From CALFCX01 sp041650595 (GTDB lineage: Bacteria > Margulisbacteria > WOR-1 > JAKLHX01), in the NCBI GenBank assembly GCA_041650595.1, contig JBAZKW010000031.1, positions 1 through 8,636 on the forward strand: a stretch of DNA of 8,636 bases. Reading direction: 5' to 3'. Below the pieces are notes generated by a model, which saw nothing but the letters and a program-made list of their open reading frames with translations, was not told where the DNA came from and did no database searches. Both the position numbers and the translations under genes were made by a program. Below, in pieces: positions 6,957 through 8,636 of the stretch (the first letter of the stretch is position 1; each line of letters opens with the position of its first letter).

Positions 6957-7023
6957 TGACACCCTCACCTTAAAAAAGTAAGCTACACTCAAACCTAAGG
7001 GCAGAGAGGCAGATGTGAGCTAT

Positions 7024-7239
7024 TTAATGGACTTTTTTAAAAAAACGCTCTGGAAATACGTATCTTACGTCATACTGTATTGCATCGGCTATCGCTTGCA
7101 TGGCCCTTTTGGACACCATTTTACGGTCAATTACATATATGACCACTTGGCGAGAGACTCCCAATGACCGGGCAATGGAAGTCTGCGTTACCTCCTTACG
7201 TCGCTTAAATAGCTCTTGGCGGATTTCTTCGGGACTCAT
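7024..7239 (-). CDS. ner: Ner-like early repressor
   Basis: This 71-aa helix-turn-helix protein occupies the place of Mu ner, first gene of the early operon and divergent from the repressor. In Mu, Ner turns down both the early and the repressor promoters. The HTH is at about residues 17-45 (VTQTSIARSLGVSRQVVIYVIDRKMVSKRAMQAIADAI). The end VRYVFPERF resembles the VIWPSRY end of Mu Ner. The length is close to Mu Ner (75 aa). The start has GGAGG 7 nt upstream. A 67-bp gap follows before the next gene. The family call is good. The binding site is not proven but may lie in 7240-7316. Confidence 0.8.
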   Translation of the reverse strand: MSPEEIRQELFKRRKEVTQTSIARSLGVSRQVVIYVIDRKMVSKRAMQAIADAIQYDVRYVFPERFFKKVH

Positions 7240-7268
7240 TTTATTTCCTCCGTTGGGGTGCTTTGTAC

Positions 7269-7277
7269 GTAAATTAC
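7269..7277. promoter_or_regulatory. Small palindrome between divergent promoters
   Basis: GTAA-A-TTAC is a 9-bp perfect dyad around one central base in the repressor/ner gap. It is just downstream of the early -10 and in the -35 area of the repressor promoter. It could be half of a Ner or repressor operator. Such a short palindrome can occur by chance. Confidence 0.25.
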
Positions 7278-7280
7278 ACT

Positions 7281-7309
7281 TAGATAGAAGATCGCTATTA
7301 TTTTGTCAA
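7281..7309 (-). promoter_or_regulatory. Early leftward promoter of the transposition operon
   Basis: Read on the minus strand, a perfect TTGACA (7309-7304) is followed after 17 bp by TATCTA (7286-7281), a weaker -10 box. Transcription would begin near 7275 and reach the ner-like start at 7239 with a leader of about 35 nt that contains GGAGG. This matches the position of the Mu early promoter. It should be blocked by the divergent repressor and later by the Ner-like protein. Confidence 0.65.
7296..7301 (+). promoter_or_regulatory. -10 box of the repressor promoter
   Basis: TATTAT on the plus strand ends 15 bp before the repressor ATG, so the transcript would have a leader of only about 9 nt and no ribosome-binding site. 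No good -35 box is seen 16-18 bp upstream (attacac region). The box lies inside the spacer of the opposing early promoter, so the two promoters cannot be used together. A weak, nearly leaderless maintenance promoter resembles lambda PRM. Confidence 0.45.
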
Positions 7310-7316
7310 GTAAAAA

Positions 7317-8021
7317 ATGCTTAGTATCTCAAAAAAAATTAAGGGGTTAAGGATTGAAAAGGGGATGTCTCAAGATGCCTTTTCAGAATCTTTAGGATAT
7401 TCAAAAGGTTATATTGCAGATATCGAGAGGGGAAGGACTAAACCATCAAGGAATTTATTGGAGAAAATCCAGGAAAAATATAATATTTCGATTGACTGGT
7501 TGCTTTTTGATGAAGGAAAACCCTATAAACCTACACCTGAGGCGCGTTTCAAAGACTTGAGAGAAATCCTCAGATTAACGTATCAGGGAGAAAACAAAGA
7601 AAAAATATTCGCTCTTCTTGAAAGAGAAGATTTTTGTTCCCTTGAGAAGACTATTTTCTTATATACCATTGCAACTTTCCTGGAAATATCGAAATCGAAT
7701 GATAAGTATCTTAAATTATTAGATAGATTTGCAGCATTCATGAGTGAAAGTAATGTTGGAATCTCCTGCGAAGAATCAAAAAAACTAATCCTTGCCAATG
7801 CGATGGATGATGAAGGGCTGCTCAGATTGGCTTTACATGGCTTTGAAGACGACATTCCTGGCCTCGTATTCTTTTTTACTCAAGTCTTTAATTTCTTAGA
7901 ATCTTGGGATCTTGATCCGAAAACAATGCAATTCAGAATTAAAATCTTTAATGAGGAGTTTATTGAGTACGATCCCTTATCGTTCGGCAGTATTATGCGT
8001 ACGAAAAAAACACCCTCTTAA
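7317..8021 (+). CDS. XRE-type phage repressor, unknown C-terminal domain
   Basis: This 234-aa protein is divergent from the early operon, where Mu has its repressor c. The N-terminal XRE helix-turn-helix (about 4-65) reads KIKGLRIEKGMSQDAFSESLGYSKGYIADIERGRTKPSRNLLEKIQEKYNISIDWLLFDEG and is typical of CI-like repressors. The C-terminal 165 residues are acidic and probably helical. They show none of the S24/LexA peptidase signature, so induction by RecA-stimulated self-cleavage is not expected. They may instead form oligomers or sense another signal. The gene is visibly richer in A+T than the transposition genes, which suggests a swapped immunity module. ATG 7317 is needed to keep the first HTH helix, although there is no ribosome-binding site before it. 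Regulator is certain. Repressor of this element is inferred from position. Confidence 0.82.
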   Translation: MLSISKKIKGLRIEKGMSQDAFSESLGYSKGYIADIERGRTKPSRNLLEKIQEKYNISIDWLLFDEGKPYKPTPEARFKDLREILRLTYQGENKEKIFALLEREDFCSLEKTIFLYTIATFLEISKSNDKYLKLLDRFAAFMSESNVGISCEESKKLILANAMDDEGLLRLALHGFEDDIPGLVFFFTQVFNFLESWDLDPKTMQFRIKIFNEEFIEYDPLSFGSIMRTKKTPS

Positions 8022-8117
8022 GGACGGTCAGGGGAATCCGTGGAACAAAAAGCGGAAAGATAAAAGCGAAGAATAAAGGCTAAATTTAAAATTTTTCTTA
8101 CCTTTAAGCCTGTAACT

Positions 8118-8144
8118 TAAAAACCGCGTTTTTTTTGGTTTTTA
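8118..8144 (+). terminator. Possible weak terminator after the repressor
   Basis: TAAAAACC (8118-8125) pairs with GGTTTTTA (8137-8144). The 11-nt loop holds a run of eight T. The stem is AT-rich and the T run is in the loop rather than after the stem, so it is not a standard intrinsic terminator. It lies about 100 bp beyond the repressor stop. Confidence 0.25.
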
Positions 8145-8157
8145 GTCTCGAAAATCG

Positions 8158-8282
8158 TTGACCGCCTACCACCCTGTTTTTGGGGGTATTTTTAGGCCGT
8201 AACCATGCCGATTGATTAGAGAAAATTAACAATTCCGTTTGTTGATCGGTTGACCGGTCAAAAAATTTTAGGAGGCGGTCAA
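8158..8282. promoter_or_regulatory. TTGACC dyads, candidate operator cluster
   Basis: TTGACCGCC (8158-8166) and its exact inverse GGCGGTCAA (8274-8282) flank a perfect 12-bp palindrome TTGACCGGTCAA (8250-8261). The palindrome is preceded by a related GTTGATCG (8241-8248), an 8-bp tandem step from GTTGACCG (8249-8256). Four related half-sites in 125 bp, in both orientations, suggest a dimeric DNA-binding protein. The repressor encoded next door is the obvious candidate. This is inferred from repeats alone. Confidence 0.45.
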
Positions 8283-8346
8283 GGGAAAAAGGGGAAACTT
8301 TTGAATTGGAAGCGGTCGAATCACAGTAAAATCAAATAGTAATCCA

Positions 8347-8366
8347 AAAAATCAAAGCTGATTTTT
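8347..8366. repeat. Perfect AT-rich hairpin
   Basis: AAAAATCA (8347-8354) and TGATTTTT (8359-8366) are perfect 8-bp arms around AAGC. It lies 17 bp inside the innermost AAACCA site of the transposon end. On either strand it ends in five T and could be a weak bidirectional terminator that insulates the element from outside transcription, or a bend or binding site. Confidence 0.35.
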
Positions 8367-8382
8367 GCCCTCAAAATTTCCG

Positions 8383-8608
8383 AAACCATTCTGCAAGGCA
8401 CCCCAAAAAACCAACTTTTTTCCGAAACCAAAAAGTGCCGAAAAATCCAACAATTCTGTAAAGTTTCTGTAAAGAAATGGCCACCCTACAACTCATTCAA
8501 CTCTCTTATTTCTTTACACTTTCAGGTCACATGTAAAGCGATTGTAAACATTTTGAAACCACAAAACTAATGATTTCAGTAATTTCTCAAACCATGTTGG
8601 GGGGTACA
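8383..8608. repeat. Mu-left-like transposon end (attL)
   Basis: Five AAACCA motifs lie in one orientation at 8383-8388, 8408-8413, 8425-8430, 8556-8561 and 8589-8594. They are the inverse of the TGGTTT cores at the other end. The best extended matches are CGAAACCATTCTGCA at 8381-8395 and CTCAAACCATGTTG at 8586-8599. The end terminates as TACA at 8608, giving a TGTA...TACA element. Scattered sites at this side and tandem sites at the other are the same asymmetry as Mu L1-L3 and R1-R3, and this end lies on the repressor side as in Mu. Exact boundaries are inferred because no target duplication confirms them. Confidence 0.75.
8454..8548. promoter_or_regulatory. TGTAAA repeat cluster inside the transposon end
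   Basis: TTCTGTAAAG occurs twice, at 8454-8463 and 8465-8474, 11 bp apart. TGTAAA occurs again at 8532-8537 and 8543-8548, also 11 bp apart. Between them TGTAAAGAAAT (8468-8478) and its exact inverse ATTTCTTTACA (8508-8518) form an 11-bp dyad with 29 bp between arms. Pairs spaced by about one helical turn suggest side-by-side binding of one protein, such as a repressor, an accessory protein of the transposition complex or a host factor. Confidence 0.45.
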
Positions 8609-8636
8609 GCCTGGGGATAAATTATATGAACACCGG

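Larger units (their letters stand above)
8022..8382. other. Non-coding, AT-rich, palindrome-rich region
   Basis: I find no convincing gene here. The stretch lies between the repressor and the transposon end and contains several dyads listed separately: 8118-8144, 8158-8282 and 8347-8366. In Mu the operator/enhancer lies between the repressor and ner, not here. This segment may still hold repressor sites or serve as a spacer of the end complex. Confidence 0.6.

Noticed and set aside
7058..7065. ATACGTAT palindrome in the ner-like gene
   Set aside because: It is short, inside coding sequence and has no matching copy in the promoter gap, so chance is the simplest reading.
7100..7324. 74-aa plus-strand frame overlapping ner and the repressor start
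   Set aside because: It is antisense to the ner-like gene, runs through both promoters and shows no family resemblance.
8019..8045. Hairpin right after the repressor stop
   Set aside because: Only about 4 bp can pair (ACGG/CCGT) with mismatches around them, and no T run follows.
8271..8340. Small gene after AGGAGG at 8270
   Set aside because: The nearest start is a TTG at wrong spacing and the frame closes after about 12 codons.

Overview
The window looks like one almost complete small Mu-type transposable element, about 8.6 kb from end to end. It has only a few bases of foreign sequence outside it: 5 nt on the left and 28 nt on the right. The genes are those of a Mu-like phage early region: Ner-like regulator, DDE transposase A, ATPase B, GemA and Mor. 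A divergent repressor sits at one side. There is no tail, portal, terminase or lysis gene. The only structural gene is one apparently full-length HK97-type major capsid protein, placed between the early genes and mor. The host is a bacterium, probably Gram-negative. The style of the A, B and GemA proteins and the mid-range GC content remind me of Mu-like prophages of Desulfobacterota and related Proteobacteria, but nothing in the window fixes the taxon.

Layout, using Mu's own left-to-right order, which here runs right to left. (1) 8383-8608 is the Mu-left-like end, with five AAACCA sites in one orientation, a cluster of TGTAAA repeats and the terminal TGTA inverted repeat. (2) 8022-8382 is non-coding, AT-rich and full of palindromes. 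(3) 7317-8021 (+) is an XRE-type repressor. (4) 7240-7316 holds overlapping divergent promoters. (5) On the minus strand follow ner-like (7024-7239), a conserved protein of unknown function (6477-6956), transposase A (4322-6445), B ATPase (3628-4329), a winged-helix protein (3168-3623), GemA (2629-3171), an XRE protein (2337-2648), a 142-aa unknown protein (1856-2284), the major capsid protein (723-1826) and mor (164-448). (6) 461-722 is non-coding and contains a predicted pseudoknot. (7) 6-70 is the Mu-right-like end, with two 14-bp transposase-site repeats 21 bp apart.

How it may work together: the repressor and Ner-like protein would control a leftward early promoter at 7281-7309. A and B would carry out replicative or integrative transposition using the end sites. 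Mor would switch on a later promoter, possibly the one in front of the 142-aa/capsid pair, or promoters of a related helper phage. The capsid gene without any other virion gene suggests a phage satellite that transposes like Mu and supplies its own shell protein to a helper's assembly line. That is an inference. The main alternative is an internally deleted Mu-like prophage that is decaying. Against decay, every gene is intact, tightly packed and has good ribosome-binding sites, and both ends are present.
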